From Ostreococcus lucimarinus CCE9901 (Eukaryota > Chlorophyta > Mamiellophyceae > Mamiellales > Bathycoccaceae): 64,000 nucleotides of DNA. Under the pieces are notes generated by a model. It was not told where the DNA came from and made no database searches. It saw only the letters and a list, made by a program, of their open reading frames with translations. The stretch is from contig NC_009357.1 in the NCBI RefSeq assembly GCF_000092065.1, positions 868,001 through 932,000 on the forward strand. Direction: 5' to 3'. Numbering within the stretch: the first letter of the stretch is position 1; each line of letters opens with the position of its first letter. Below, in pieces: positions 1-8,881 of the stretch. The position numbers were made by a program, and so were the translations under genes.

Positions 1-1235
1 CTTCGCACCGCTTCTGCGAGTTCGTCGACTCGGGATTCCAACTCTTCGACGGCGGCGGCGGCGGTTCGCGCCTCATCGCGCGCTCGCTCGAGATCGTCCC
101 GCAACGTCTGCACGACGCTTTCACTGGAATCGAGCGTTGACTGTGCTTCACGATATGAGGCTTCGAGACGCTCGATTTGCGCGGTCGAAGCCGTCGCATT
201 TTGCTCGTACTCTTGGCGCTCAGACTTTCGCCGTTGGGCTTCGTCGGAGAGACGGCTCTCCAACTCATCGCGAGCCGACTCTAGCGATGCGATGCGCTCG
301 AGAAGTTCTACACCTCGATTGACTTCTATGCTGTGCGCGGATTGCGCGTGCGTCAACTTCTCTTCCACCTCGCGAAGTTGTTCGGCCATCTTTTGCTCCT
401 TCTCCGCGAGCGCGCCCTCAAGTCCCGCCCTGACGCGTCCGAGCTCGTTCGCTTCGGCTCGCGCCTCCTCGAGCGCTACGTTCGATTGGTCCACGGCATC
501 GACTGCAAGACTCAAGCGTGACTCTATGTCGCTCATCGCCTCAATCGTCTCCTTTTCGAATTCCTCCAGCGTGAGCTCGAGTAAAGTGGCTCGGCGTTCG
601 GCGGCGGCGCGAGCCGAATCGCCCGATCCGCTCGCGCTCAGAGCTCCTATGCGTTCAGCTGCGCGCAATCGCTCACGCATTTCGCTTTCTAACGCCTCAA
701 GTCGCGCCTCCTCCTTCTCCGTCGCGCGCTGTAATTCCTCTTCAAGCTCTCTATTCTTCGCCTCACTCTCCTCGAGCATGTGTTGCATCGCGTCCGTCAC
801 CGCCTGCGCCGTGTCCCGCTCGCGATCGATTCCAGCCTCCTTCGCCGTCTCCAACTCACGCTCGAACGCCGCGCGCATCGCAATCATCTCATGCGCGTGT
901 GCGTCCTCCATTTCCGTCACCGCGCTCGCATCGCCCGACCTCGACGCCCACCCCTCCTCGAGCGCCGTCAACTCCTCGCGCAGGTGCGCGTTTTCGTTGT
1001 GCGCGTCCCGCAGCTCTTCCCGCAGCCGCGCCACGATCGTCGCGTTCGGCGCCGCGCCGCCGTTCGCGTCGACGTCGTCGGGCGACACGCCGCTGTCTCC
1101 GCGCACGACCGCGCGCGCCGTCGTCGTCGTCGTCGTCGCGCGTCGGGACCGCCTTATCCGCATCGCGCGCGCGCGCGCGTCGTCGCGTTCGCGGCGCGCC
1201 GTCGCGCTCGGCGCGACGGCGAGCGCGCGCGACAT
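1..1235 (-). CDS. Long coiled-coil protein, C terminus beyond window
   Basis: The minus strand reads without a stop from an ATG at 1235 to the left edge, so 411 codons are seen and the C terminus is missing. A second in-frame ATG lies at 1163. The first 60 or so residues are Arg/Ala/Thr-rich, with a run of Thr codons near 1120-1140. After about residue 70 the chain is almost continuous heptad-like helix rich in Glu, Ala, Arg and Leu (for example LREELRDAHNENAHLREEL), broken by a short Ser/Gly stretch. No catalytic motif is visible. It is head to head with the DUF1995 gene, with 66 bp between start codons. A structural or tethering role is only a guess, because coiled coils do not identify a family. 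Confidence 0.75.
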   Translation of the reverse strand, partial: MSRALAVAPSATARRERDDARARAMRIRRSRRATTTTTTARAVVRGDSGVSPDDVDANGGAAPNATIVARLREELRDAHNENAHLREELTALEEGWASRSGDASAVTEMEDAHAHEMIAMRAAFERELETAKEAGIDRERDTAQAVTDAMQHMLEESEAKNRELEEELQRATEKEEARLEALESEMRERLRAAERIGALSASGSGDSARAAAERRATLLELTLEEFEKETIEAMSDIESRLSLAVDAVDQSNVALEEARAEANELGRVRAGLEGALAEKEQKMAEQLREVEEKLTHAQSAHSIEVNRGVELLERIASLESARDELESRLSDEAQRRKSERQEYEQNATASTAQIERLEASYREAQSTLDSSESVVQTLRDDLERARDEARTAAAAVEELESRVDELAEAVR

Positions 1236-1301
1236 CGTCGTCGTCGTCCTCGCGCGCGGACGCGCCGTCCCGCGCGCGTTGCGCGGCGAAGTGTCGTCAC
1301 A

Positions 1302-2252
1302 ATGACGCGCTTCGCGGCGGTCGAGCTCGCGCGCGGCGCGCGTTTCCGCGTCGCGTCTCGCGAGCGCGGCGCGCGACTCCGCCGTCGCGCGACGCCGACG
1401 CGCCTGACGCCGTTCCCGCGCGACTACGCCGAGCTCGAGCGACAGGCGCGCGAGAGCGTGAAACGATGCGCGAAAGATGGCGTCGAGCTCGTCGAGCTTC
1501 AGTTTCCACCCGGTGGATTGGAACTCGCGAGCGGGGATTTAGAGGGAAACGTCGAGTGTAATCTCACCACCGAGCGGCTGAGAGGGATATGCGATGCGTT
1601 CGTGGCGAACGGGACGGCGAGCACGACGCGCGTGCTGTTTCCGGATCCCACGGAGATGCGGTTGGCGACGACGGGGGCGAACGCGGCGCCGGACGGGATT
1701 CGAGCGCCGGAACAGAGCGACACGCGCGGGTGGTTCGCGGATTGGAAAGGAACGCTAGATTACGTGGATGATCCTAGTTTCATGTCGGTGAGTGGATTCG
1801 ATAAGATATTCGGTGGGAAGAAGAATATTTCAGAGCGGATGAGAGGAGACGAGACGGCGTACGTCGTCGCGTATCCGAGCGCAAATATTTCCGAGTTGGC
1901 GAATACGCGAGATTTGTACGAAGGGTGCGTGCGAGGAACGGGAAAGTCGCTCGTGGTGTGTAACGGCGAGTTGGAACGCACGCGGTCGAATTATTATCCG
2001 CCGTTTTGGAACGCCGGGGAGATGGGACCGTTGCGATCGTTTTGTCGAAAATTTGAAGGCGCGTACGTAATCTATAATTTCAAGGGATCCAATCCCGCCG
2101 TGCTGTTTCGCGTGTACCCGGAGCCGTGGCAGGTATTTCGTCGACGCAAGGGCGGCCGCGACGGGTTGGAGACGCTCGAGCGTGTGTGCACGTTTGAGAA
2201 GTTTGAATCCGTGAAATCCGTGGCGCTGGACGTCTTGCCGCGATACCCGTGA
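1302..2252 (+). CDS. DUF1995 plastid protein (LPA3-like superfamily)
   Basis: Predicted protein of 316 residues. The first 35 residues are rich in Arg and Ala with few acidic residues, as in algal plastid transit peptides. The DUF1995 region follows from about LTPFPRDYAELERQARESVK to the end; it includes VELQFPPGG, a FPDPTEMRLA stretch, and a C-terminal half with NYYPPFWNAGEMGPLRSF and AVLFRVYPEPWQVF. In plants this domain occurs in LOW PSII ACCUMULATION 3 and relatives, which help photosystem II assembly; that role here is inferred from the domain only. The ATG at 1302 was chosen because upstream in-frame sequence is antisense to the coiled-coil gene. It converges on the DLDG1-like gene. Confidence 0.8.
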   Translation: MTRFAAVELARGARFRVASRERGARLRRRATPTRLTPFPRDYAELERQARESVKRCAKDGVELVELQFPPGGLELASGDLEGNVECNLTTERLRGICDAFVANGTASTTRVLFPDPTEMRLATTGANAAPDGIRAPEQSDTRGWFADWKGTLDYVDDPSFMSVSGFDKIFGGKKNISERMRGDETAYVVAYPSANISELANTRDLYEGCVRGTGKSLVVCNGELERTRSNYYPPFWNAGEMGPLRSFCRKFEGAYVIYNFKGSNPAVLFRVYPEPWQVFRRRKGGRDGLETLERVCTFEKFESVKSVALDVLPRYP

Positions 2253-2313
2253 TAGCGCGTTGTAGTCTTACTGTCTTACTGAAATGATTCGTGAAACCGT
2301 TCGTGTTAGACGT

Positions 2314-2347
2314 CTCGGCGTCACGGTGCTCGGCGTCACGGTGCTCG
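2314..2347. repeat. 15-bp tandem duplication in convergent gap
   Basis: The unit CTCGGCGTCACGGTG occurs twice in direct succession (2314-2328, 2329-2343), followed by the first four bases of a third copy. It lies in the 138-bp gap between the convergent DUF1995 and DLDG1-like genes, probably in the 3' UTR of one of them. No function is apparent. Confidence 0.8.
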
Positions 2348-2366
2348 TCGTTGTTGTCTATGTAGC

Positions 2367-2378
2367 TGTGATATCACA
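2367..2378. repeat. 12-bp perfect palindrome near gene 3' end
   Basis: TGTGATATCACA is a perfect inverted repeat 13 bp beyond the stop codon of the minus-strand DLDG1-like gene, in a convergent gap. It could be a 3'-end processing or protein-binding site. A 12-bp palindrome can arise by chance, so no role is assigned. Confidence 0.5.
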
Positions 2379-2390
2379 CGAGGGAGGTGT

Positions 2391-3926
2391 CTAGTGCCTG
2401 TCGATGTCTTCCAAAATCACCTGGGTCGACGGCGCGAGACGACGAAGATATTTGAACACCCAGAATTTAAATAATACGTCCACGGAGACCGGCACGAAGG
2501 CAACGAAGAGCGAAATGAGTTCTTCTTGTTCCTTCACGCCGTAGTGACCGCCAATGCTACGCAAAAGCGTTTGCCACGCGTCGGCGGAGTGATAGCCGAC
2601 GAGGACGTCCGAGGAGAGCAATAAAATGAAAGCTTGTTGCGCGGGCTCGAGGCTAAAGAATGCGTTCTTCGTCCCAGTGACGACGACTTTGGCTTGATCA
2701 GAGTATACGACAACCATGATCAAGAAAGCAGAGATAAAAACCAAGTCTCCGTACCGGTTGCCTCCGACTTGGATGAAGTGATTGATTTCCTCATCCTCCA
2801 GACGTTGCGCCTCGTGTCGAATCTTTTCCTCCTTTTGAATCGACGTGAGCGGTGCCTCACGACCCATAAGGATGTCAAACTCCATGCGTTGTTGGTAACG
2901 GGTAAGCTTACCGAGAATCTCCGCCTCTTGATCGTCGCGCAGCTCTATCGTGGTCCTGTCCTCGCCCGCTAATTTCAGTTCTTGGCTCACGATGGGATCG
3001 ATGATGGTGAACGTGACAACTTTGGAGATCAAGCTCGGAATGACAAAGAAATTGAACATCCACTTCGCGGCTTCGGATTGCGCAAATTCTTTGACGGCTT
3101 CCGCGAACGATTGACTAAAGTTCGTCTCTTCCTGTTGCTCCGCATCGCCCCCTTCGTCGAATTCGTCTTCCCATTCGCCGGAGAAAAACGCGCTTCCCTT
3201 CTTCTTCGCCTCGACTCGCGCTTGCTGAAGAGCTTTGCGTTTTTCTTGCTCTAGTACGCGCTCTCGCTTCTTGCGCCTTCGCTCGAGCTCTTTTGCGATC
3301 CGTTTCGCGCGACGTTGGCGCTCCAGCGTCTCGAGCTCGTCCACATCGATCGCCGTCTGTCCTAGAATGGCGTCGAATAAATCCGGCGTTCTCGCCTTCA
3401 TCCCATCCAGCGCCGTGCCGTCCAAACGCGAGCTATCCCACGACATACTATCGCCCCATTCTCTCATCACCTTGTCCGCGTCCGTGACCTTGATTTTCGA
3501 CGAACTTTCCTCCTTCTTCTTCCGCTTCGTAAACGTCGCCAACGCGCCGCCGACGTCCACCCCCGTCCACTTCTTCGCCATCTTATTCGACCCGTCCTCC
3601 GCCGCCCGCCCGCTCGACGTCCCGCCGCTCGCATCGCTCTCCTCGCGCGCTAACTCGATCGCGTCTTCCCAATTCCGGTCCGACGCGTCCGCGTCCGCGT
3701 CCGCGTTCGCGCCCCCCTCCGCGGCGGCTTCCGCGTCGTCCCTCTGCGCGATCGCCCGCGGCGCCCTCGTCCCCATCCTCGCGCGCCACGACTCCCGTCG
3801 CGCGCGCGTCCCCGGCGTCACTCCATCGGCGTCCGTTCCGCGCCCTCGCGCGTCGCGCCTCCCGCCGCGCGTCGCCGTTCGAAGCGTCGTCGTCGTCGCC
3901 GACGTGGCCGTCCCTACCCGCGGCAT
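2391..3926 (-). CDS. CemA/Ycf10-like plastid envelope protein (DLDG1 type)
   Basis: 511-residue protein starting at the ATG at 3926 (MPRVGTATSATTTT); upstream in-frame sequence has only a GTG at 4088. A transit-like N terminus is followed by an acidic Ala/Asp region (ADADADADAS), a charged helical segment rich in Lys/Arg/Glu, and a CemA-like C-terminal half. That half has about four membrane segments: WMFNFFVIPSLISKVVTF near residue 290, DLVFISAFLIMVVVY near 400, AFILLLSSDVLVGYHSADAW near 435-455, and LFVAFVPVSVDVLFKFWVF near 470-490. The GYHS...W and HYG signature matches CemA (plastid Ycf10). In plants the nuclear CemA paralogue DLDG1 influences proton flux across the plastid envelope. The assignment rests on topology plus this signature. 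Confidence 0.75.
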   Translation of the reverse strand: MPRVGTATSATTTTLRTATRGGRRDARGRGTDADGVTPGTRARRESWRARMGTRAPRAIAQRDDAEAAAEGGANADADADASDRNWEDAIELAREESDASGGTSSGRAAEDGSNKMAKKWTGVDVGGALATFTKRKKKEESSSKIKVTDADKVMREWGDSMSWDSSRLDGTALDGMKARTPDLFDAILGQTAIDVDELETLERQRRAKRIAKELERRRKKRERVLEQEKRKALQQARVEAKKKGSAFFSGEWEDEFDEGGDAEQQEETNFSQSFAEAVKEFAQSEAAKWMFNFFVIPSLISKVVTFTIIDPIVSQELKLAGEDRTTIELRDDQEAEILGKLTRYQQRMEFDILMGREAPLTSIQKEEKIRHEAQRLEDEEINHFIQVGGNRYGDLVFISAFLIMVVVYSDQAKVVVTGTKNAFFSLEPAQQAFILLLSSDVLVGYHSADAWQTLLRSIGGHYGVKEQEELISLFVAFVPVSVDVLFKFWVFKYLRRLAPSTQVILEDIDRH

Positions 3927-4208
3927 CTTTCGCGCCTGTCGCTCGCGCTCGCGCGCGCGCGCGCTCGCGCGCGTCCGGTTCGACGGGCAAAGACGCGTTC
4001 GCGTCGCTCGCGCGGTCGCGGTGCGCGCGTCGCGCCGCGCGCGTCGCGGTGTGCGCGGGCGCGCGCGCGGTCGACGCGGGACGCACACCCGCGTGCGGTG
4101 CCAGTGAGAAAACGAGGCGCATTCGCGCGCGCTTTGGTGGCCGCAGAGCGCGCCTCGCGACGCGCGGGACGCTCGAGGGCGCGCGCGCGCGAAGAAAAAA
4201 ATCCCATC

Positions 4209-6250
4209 ATGGTGCGACCGCGCGCCGCGGACGACGCGCGACGTCGCGAAGCGCCGCGCGAGACGCGTCGACTCGAAGACGCGCGCGGACTGACGACGAC
4301 GCGATCGACGCGCGAAATCGCGGTGTAGGTGGTGCTGTCGGCGGCGATCGTCACCAAGGGCGGTAAAGGTGCGTGGAGAAGATAACGATGCGTCGAACGG
4401 GACGCGCGGGGAGGCGCGGATGCGGTCGCGACGCGCGCGAGGGTGGGATTTCGAGACGAGGGCGGAACGGTCGAGATCAAAGCGAAAGAAGCTCGGTGAC
4501 GGAAGACTGACGGTGGTGACGCGCGTGCGATGATGATGTAGCGCTGGTGTCGAGGCAGTACGTGCAGATGACGCGCGTGCGCGTCGAAGGGTTGCTCGCG
4601 GCGTTTCCGAAACTCGTCGGAAGCGGGAAGCAACACACGTACGTGGAGACGGAAAACGTGCGGTACGTGTATCAGCCGCTCGAGTGCGGGACGATGTACT
4701 TGCTGCTGGTGACGACGAAGGGCAGTAATATCTTAGAGGATTTGGACGTGTTGCGGTTGCTGGCGAAGACGCTGCCGGAGTACACGCAAGGGCAGGTGGA
4801 TGAAGAGGGTGTGTCGTTCGCGGCGTTCGATTTGATCTTCGCGTTTGACGAGATCATCTCGCTCGGGTACAAGGAAAACGTAACGATGGCGCAGGTGAAG
4901 ACTTTCACAGAGATGAACTCGCACGAAGAAAAGCTGCACAAGATGATGATCCAGAGTAAGATCAACGACACGAAGGATGTCATGCGTCGCAAGGCTACGG
5001 AGATCGACAAGGTCAAGCACGAGATGCAGCAATCAGCGATGCAACGAAGCGGAGGTTACGGCGGCCCGAGCCGCGGATTCGGGGCGCGAGATTCGTTCGA
5101 TGCGCGCGGTGGTTTTGGTGGGCAAAGTGGCGGTTTCGGTGGCCAGCAGGGAGGTGGTTTTGGTGGGCAAGGCGGGTTCGGCGACGGCTCGAGCGGCAGC
5201 TTCGACGACGGACGCAACGACGAGTTTGGATACCTCGGCCGCGGCGGCGGCGGAAGTGGCTCGTTCGGTGACGACCACCCGACGAGTGGCGGGTTCAGAA
5301 CCAGGTACAGCGATGACGTGGGCGGATACGGTCAACAGAGCTCCCCGGGTATGCCCCAAAAGTCTCTCGCCGGGCCGAAGAAGGGCATGCAACTCGGTGG
5401 CAAGCCGAAGACGAACCAGTTCCTGGAGAGTTTGCGTGCCGAAGGCGAATCTGTGGACGCAGATTTCGGCATCGAACCTTCTCGACCTGAAATGCCCGTT
5501 GCGGCGGCGCCTGCGGCGGCGCCGACGGAGAGCGTGAGTCTGGTTGTGGAAGAAAAACTCAACGTCACCTTGAACCGCAACGGCGGATTGGAGCAAATGG
5601 ATTTGCAAGGCAACATGCTTCTCGAAGTGCGCAACGAAGACGACGCTCTCATTCGTGTCGTGACCAAGGCGGGTGAGAACGCTGGGTTTCAGTTCAAGAC
5701 GCACCCGAACATTGACAAGGCTCTGCACGCAAACGAGAAAATTTTAGGCTTGAAGGACCCCAACCGTCCGTTTCCGTGCGGCTCGGCGCTCGGCGTGTTG
5801 AAGTGGCGATTCTCCACTAAGGATGAATCTGCGCTGCCTCTCAGCATCAACTGCTGGCCGACGATCAACGGCGGAGAAACCGCGGTGAGCATCGAATACG
5901 AGGCGTCGGATGCGATGGATTTACAAAACGTCGTCATTTCCATCCCGTGCCCGCCGTGCCGAGACCCGCCCGCGGTGAACTCGTGCGACGGCGAATTCCG
6001 ATTCGACGCGCGCAACGGCGTCATGGAGTGGAATATCGAGCTCATCGACGACAGCAATCGAAACGGAAGCATGGAATTCGTCATTCCTGTGGCCGACACA
6101 GAAGCGTTCTTCCCCATCGACGTCCACTTTTCTTCCGCGAAGACGTTCTGCGATATCGAAGTCGCGAGCATCTCTCGCACGACGGATGGCGCCCCCGTGA
6201 CGTTTGGCGGTAGAACGATGATGCTCGTGGACTCGTACCAAGTCGTATAG
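4209..6250 (+). CDS. Coatomer subunit delta (delta-COP), three exons
   Basis: COPI vesicle coat subunit for Golgi-to-ER retrograde traffic. My model joins 4209-4211, 4329-4368 and 4542-6250, giving 583 residues. Exon 1 is only the ATG. Exon 2 encodes VVLSAAIVTKGGK, and the split codon restores ALVSRQYVQMTRVRVEGLLA, matching the conserved MVVLAA...SRQ(Y/F)V start of plant delta-COP. Domains: N-terminal longin-type domain (to about residue 140), a helical segment with HEEKLHKMMIQSKINDTKDV, a Gly/Phe-rich linker (about 190-290), and a C-terminal mu-homology domain from about 345. Introns use GTGCGA and GTGCGT donors and CTGAC branch sites. The linker with many FGG/GGFGG units is longer and more glycine-rich than I expect for this family. 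Confidence 0.95.
4212..4328 (+). other. Intron 1 of delta-COP, directly after the start codon
   Basis: 117-bp intron. The donor GTGCGA follows the ATG immediately, a CTGAC branch-like site lies at 4290-4294, and the acceptor is GTGTAG. Removing it joins ATG to GTG GTG CTG, restoring the conserved MVVL start of delta-COP. Phase 0. Confidence 0.85.
4369..4541 (+). other. Intron 2 of delta-COP
   Basis: 173-bp intron with donor GTGCGT, CTGAC at 4507-4511 and acceptor TAG at 4541. It splits the Ala codon between TKGGK and LVSRQY, so conservation of the protein on both sides fixes the junction. Phase 1. Confidence 0.9.
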
Positions 6251-6325
6251 ACGTGCGTTGTAATTGCATGAATAAATGAAAGAATCGCTACGCAGTATCT
6301 CTATGATTCTATTTGTCTACTGTAC

Positions 6326-7279
6326 CTACTTTCTAGAGTCCGCCCAAATCGCAGCCGCTACCAATCCGACGACGACGTTTTCCATTTCGCGCTTTCGATT
6401 GAGAAAATTCAAGACGAACATCATCGCCGCAGCGTGCGGTTCCACCGCCGTTCGCAACACGGGAACCACCGCCGACGTCGAGATCAACATCAACGCCTGA
6501 TTGAGCACCAGCATCGTCCGTTGTCGCAAATACTTACGTTTGACGAGCGTTTGCAGGAAGAATTCGAGCACGTACGCCGCATTGAGCAAGAACCAAAACG
6601 CGCGCCACTCAAACAGGCTGATCAAATCCACCGGACGCATCGCCAGACTGACGTTTAATCCGTGCAAAAGCACCGTCTTATACAGCACATACTGCCACTT
6701 CTTCACGCGATACATGCAGCTCTCGAAATCTCGCATCCCGTCCCGATAATTGTTAGAGAACGAATTGATCGGAAAACGACTGCGCGCCGTCCACGCCGAA
6801 GTCGCCAGCAAGCACGCCGTCGCGCGCGTCTCCGCCGAACTTCTCACGAACCACGGCTGAGCGACGCAGTGCACGTACGCAATCTGAAATCCATTCACCA
6901 CGTGGTAAAACGCGTGCTCGAGCATCTCCGCCCCCGTCACCGCCGTCTTCGCGTGCAGCACGCCGCTCCGCACGCCGAGCTGTCGCCGCTCCGCGTGCTC
7001 GTGCGCCTTTGCAAAGTCCCAATGCGCCGTCAGCGTCAGCACGAGCCCACTGACGAACAACATCGCGTCCATCGTCGCCGCGTCGAGGTTCGTCTTTCGA
7101 TGCGCGACGACGTGCGCGCAATATAACGTGAGCACGCCGAGGTGCAGGCTTCCCGAAATTCTGTGTCGACGACCGAATTTACCCAAAAACGCGCGTCTCG
7201 AGCGCGCCGAGACGAGAAGAACGACGGCGAAGTACGACGCGATACACAGAGACGCGCATTCGCGCGCGTCGACGCGCAT
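6326..7279 (-). CDS. Unknown polytopic membrane protein
   Basis: 317 residues from the ATG at 7279; further upstream only a GTG at 7363 is in frame. I count roughly seven to nine hydrophobic segments, including LCIASYFAVVLLVSA, LHLGVLTLYCAHVVAH, MDAMLFVSGLVLTLTAHW, YVLYKTVLLHGLNVSLAM, WRAFWFLLNAAYVLEFF and MLVLNQALMLISTSAVV. Several His and Tyr residues sit near membrane segments (HAFYHVVNGFQIAYVH). A loop with FPINSFSNNYRDG precedes YRVKKWQYVLYK. I do not recognise the family. The region is coding, since hydrophobic periodicity is kept over the whole length. It converges with delta-COP (75-bp gap) and is divergent from TFIIE-beta, with 160 bp between start codons. Confidence 0.75.
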   Translation of the reverse strand: MRVDARECASLCIASYFAVVLLVSARSRRAFLGKFGRRHRISGSLHLGVLTLYCAHVVAHRKTNLDAATMDAMLFVSGLVLTLTAHWDFAKAHEHAERRQLGVRSGVLHAKTAVTGAEMLEHAFYHVVNGFQIAYVHCVAQPWFVRSSAETRATACLLATSAWTARSRFPINSFSNNYRDGMRDFESCMYRVKKWQYVLYKTVLLHGLNVSLAMRPVDLISLFEWRAFWFLLNAAYVLEFFLQTLVKRKYLRQRTMLVLNQALMLISTSAVVPVLRTAVEPHAAAMMFVLNFLNRKREMENVVVGLVAAAIWADSRK

Positions 7280-7439
7280 GCGCGCGTCGCCGCGCGCGTC
7301 GAAGCGCGGCGAAGTCTGCGGAAGCGGCGCTGCGTCCGCAGCGCTGCGTCGCGAATGCGCCACTCAACGACGCGTGCGGGTGCGCGCTCGAAAGGCGAGT
7401 CGAGTGAGACAGCGCGCGCACGCATCGCGATCGCTCGTC

Positions 7440-8330
7440 ATGGCGGGGTCGTCCAAACGCAAGGCGTCGGTGCTGGAGAAGACGCTGAATAAGTACCGCT
7501 CTGGGCAAAAGGCGGCATCGAAGATCATGACCGCGGCGGCGCGCGATCGCGCGGCGCTGGACGCGCGATCGGAGGCGCAGTACGCGCGCATGAAAGCCGC
7601 GGCGGAGGCGCAGAAGCTCGCGGAGGCGGCGGCGATCGCGGCGATGGAGGCGGAGGCGAAACCCGTGGAGCCGGTCAAGGTGGTGGCGACGAATCTGCTG
7701 GCGAAGCAGAAACACGCGATCGATACGCTCTTCGCGCAGCGACGACCGATGTCGAACGATGATTTGAGAGTTTTCTTGGGCTTTGATTGCAACGTCGGAC
7801 CGCTGTTCGAGTCGCTGAAGAATCACGAGAAGGTTCGATACGACGCGGCGAAGGGGCTGTTCGAGTACAGGGCGAAGCACGACGTGTTGTGCAAGGAGGA
7901 CGTGTTGGAGCTGGTGAATTCGACGCCCGATGGATTAGCGATCGATGAAATCGTCGATGCGTACGTCAAGGCAAAGGATGATGCGATCGCACTCGCGGAA
8001 GAAGACGATGCGGTGATCATGTTGACGAACACGGAGACGAAGAAGAAGGTTTTGTTTAGAAAGCAGCCCGAGTACGAAGTCGACTTGAGTGAAGATTTCG
8101 TCGGATCCTTTCACGACATAGAGATCCCCGAGTACGACGTGGACTTCGATAAGGCGTTGCGCAGAGAGGGGATCGAACCGACACCGCGTCCAGTGTACGA
8201 CTTGGGCCCAGCGCCTGAGGTGGAAAAGAAGAAGAAGAAACGCGCGGTGAACTTTGAGCGCATGAACGTCACCAACGCGCACATGCCCGAGTTGTTCAAG
8301 GCGGCGCAAGTCGACCGATTGGACGGCTAA
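7440..8330 (+). CDS. Transcription initiation factor IIE subunit beta
   Basis: 296-residue protein resembling the beta subunit of TFIIE, which helps recruit and regulate TFIIH at RNA polymerase II promoters. The basic N terminus (SSKRKASVLEKTLNKYR) and an Ala/Glu-rich helix lead to two winged-helix-like modules. The first is LLAKQKHAIDTLFAQRRPMS to VRYDAAKGLFEYRAKHDV; the second is CKEDVLELVNSTPDGLAIDE to KKKVLFRKQPEYEVDLSEDF. Next comes the conserved short block EIPEYDVDFDKALRREGIEP and a basic tail with KKKKKRAVNFERMN. Length and order fit the plant and animal proteins (about 280-290 residues). The ATG at 7440 is in the context GTCATGG. The C-terminal RMNVTNAHMPELF resembles the terminal helix of the family. 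Confidence 0.85.
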   Translation: MAGSSKRKASVLEKTLNKYRSGQKAASKIMTAAARDRAALDARSEAQYARMKAAAEAQKLAEAAAIAAMEAEAKPVEPVKVVATNLLAKQKHAIDTLFAQRRPMSNDDLRVFLGFDCNVGPLFESLKNHEKVRYDAAKGLFEYRAKHDVLCKEDVLELVNSTPDGLAIDEIVDAYVKAKDDAIALAEEDDAVIMLTNTETKKKVLFRKQPEYEVDLSEDFVGSFHDIEIPEYDVDFDKALRREGIEPTPRPVYDLGPAPEVEKKKKKRAVNFERMNVTNAHMPELFKAAQVDRLDG

Positions 8331-8482
8331 GTGAGTATTAGCGAGGGACAGTGTAATATGAGTAGATGCTGAAACAGAGTAAAACTTGAATTGAAATCAT
8401 CAAGAGGCGCCGCGTTTTCGTGAGTCGTAAAACAAAGTAAAAGTAATCATCAGGGCGGCTTTGGGCTGCTTAAAGCGTCAAT

Positions 8483-8881
8483 TCAAGACTGACGCATGCA
8501 TTCGTTCGAGATGCCACATTTTCCGAGTGCTTTAACTTCGTCGGACTCGAAGCCATCGTACTTCTTGAGGCAATCGAGAGCGCACTCTCGACCTTCGTCG
8601 CGGCAGTCGCGAAGGCAGCGCGTCGTCATGCGGCACGTCGAATCGTGCGCGCAGTCCTTCAATTCTCGACCACAATTATGAAGGAGGCATCGTAAAACGG
8701 CTCGATTGTCATCGCTGACTTTCTTTCCTTCGCGCACGCGCGCCCACCACCCGTCCGAGCACGGTTTCCACATGTGCTTCTTGTGGTGCTTCCACCCAGC
8801 CTCAGCTGGTTGTGCCACAGCGGCAATCAAGGCGACGATGACGAGCAAGAACGCCCGAGCGCTGAGTTTCGTGTTGAACAT
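8483..8881 (-). CDS. Small secreted/lumenal Cys-rich protein, VDE N-domain-like
   Basis: 132 residues. Residues 1-28 form a clear signal peptide or thylakoid-type signal: a basic start, the hydrophobic core FLLVIVALIAAVA, and an AEA cleavage site. The mature part has Cys at 41, 65, 70, 77, 83, 89, 93, 100, 104, 122 and 128. The spacing from Cys65 (x4, x6, x5, x5, x3, x6, x3, x17, x5), with CLL after the first Cys, EL before Cys77 and CL before Cys93, closely recalls the N-terminal Cys-rich domain of violaxanthin de-epoxidase. The lipocalin catalytic domain and Glu-rich tail are absent, so it is not a complete VDE. It could be a stand-alone domain, a partner or inhibitor, or a convergent Cys-rich fold. 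It converges with TFIIE-beta. Confidence 0.75.
   Translation of the reverse strand: MFNTKLSARAFLLVIVALIAAVAQPAEAGWKHHKKHMWKPCSDGWWARVREGKKVSDDNRAVLRCLLHNCGRELKDCAHDSTCRMTTRCLRDCRDEGRECALDCLKKYDGFESDEVKALGKCGISNECMRQS

Noticed and set aside
292-1305. Long plus-strand Ser/Ala-rich open frame
   Set aside because: It is the antisense of the coiled-coil gene. The minus strand gives clean heptad-like helix with normal amino acid choice, the plus strand only low-complexity Ser/Ala/Arg.
3927-4088. N-terminal extension of the DLDG1-like protein to 4088
   Set aside because: The initiator there would be GTG and the sequence is monotonous Arg/Ala. ATG 3926 gives a normal transit peptide.
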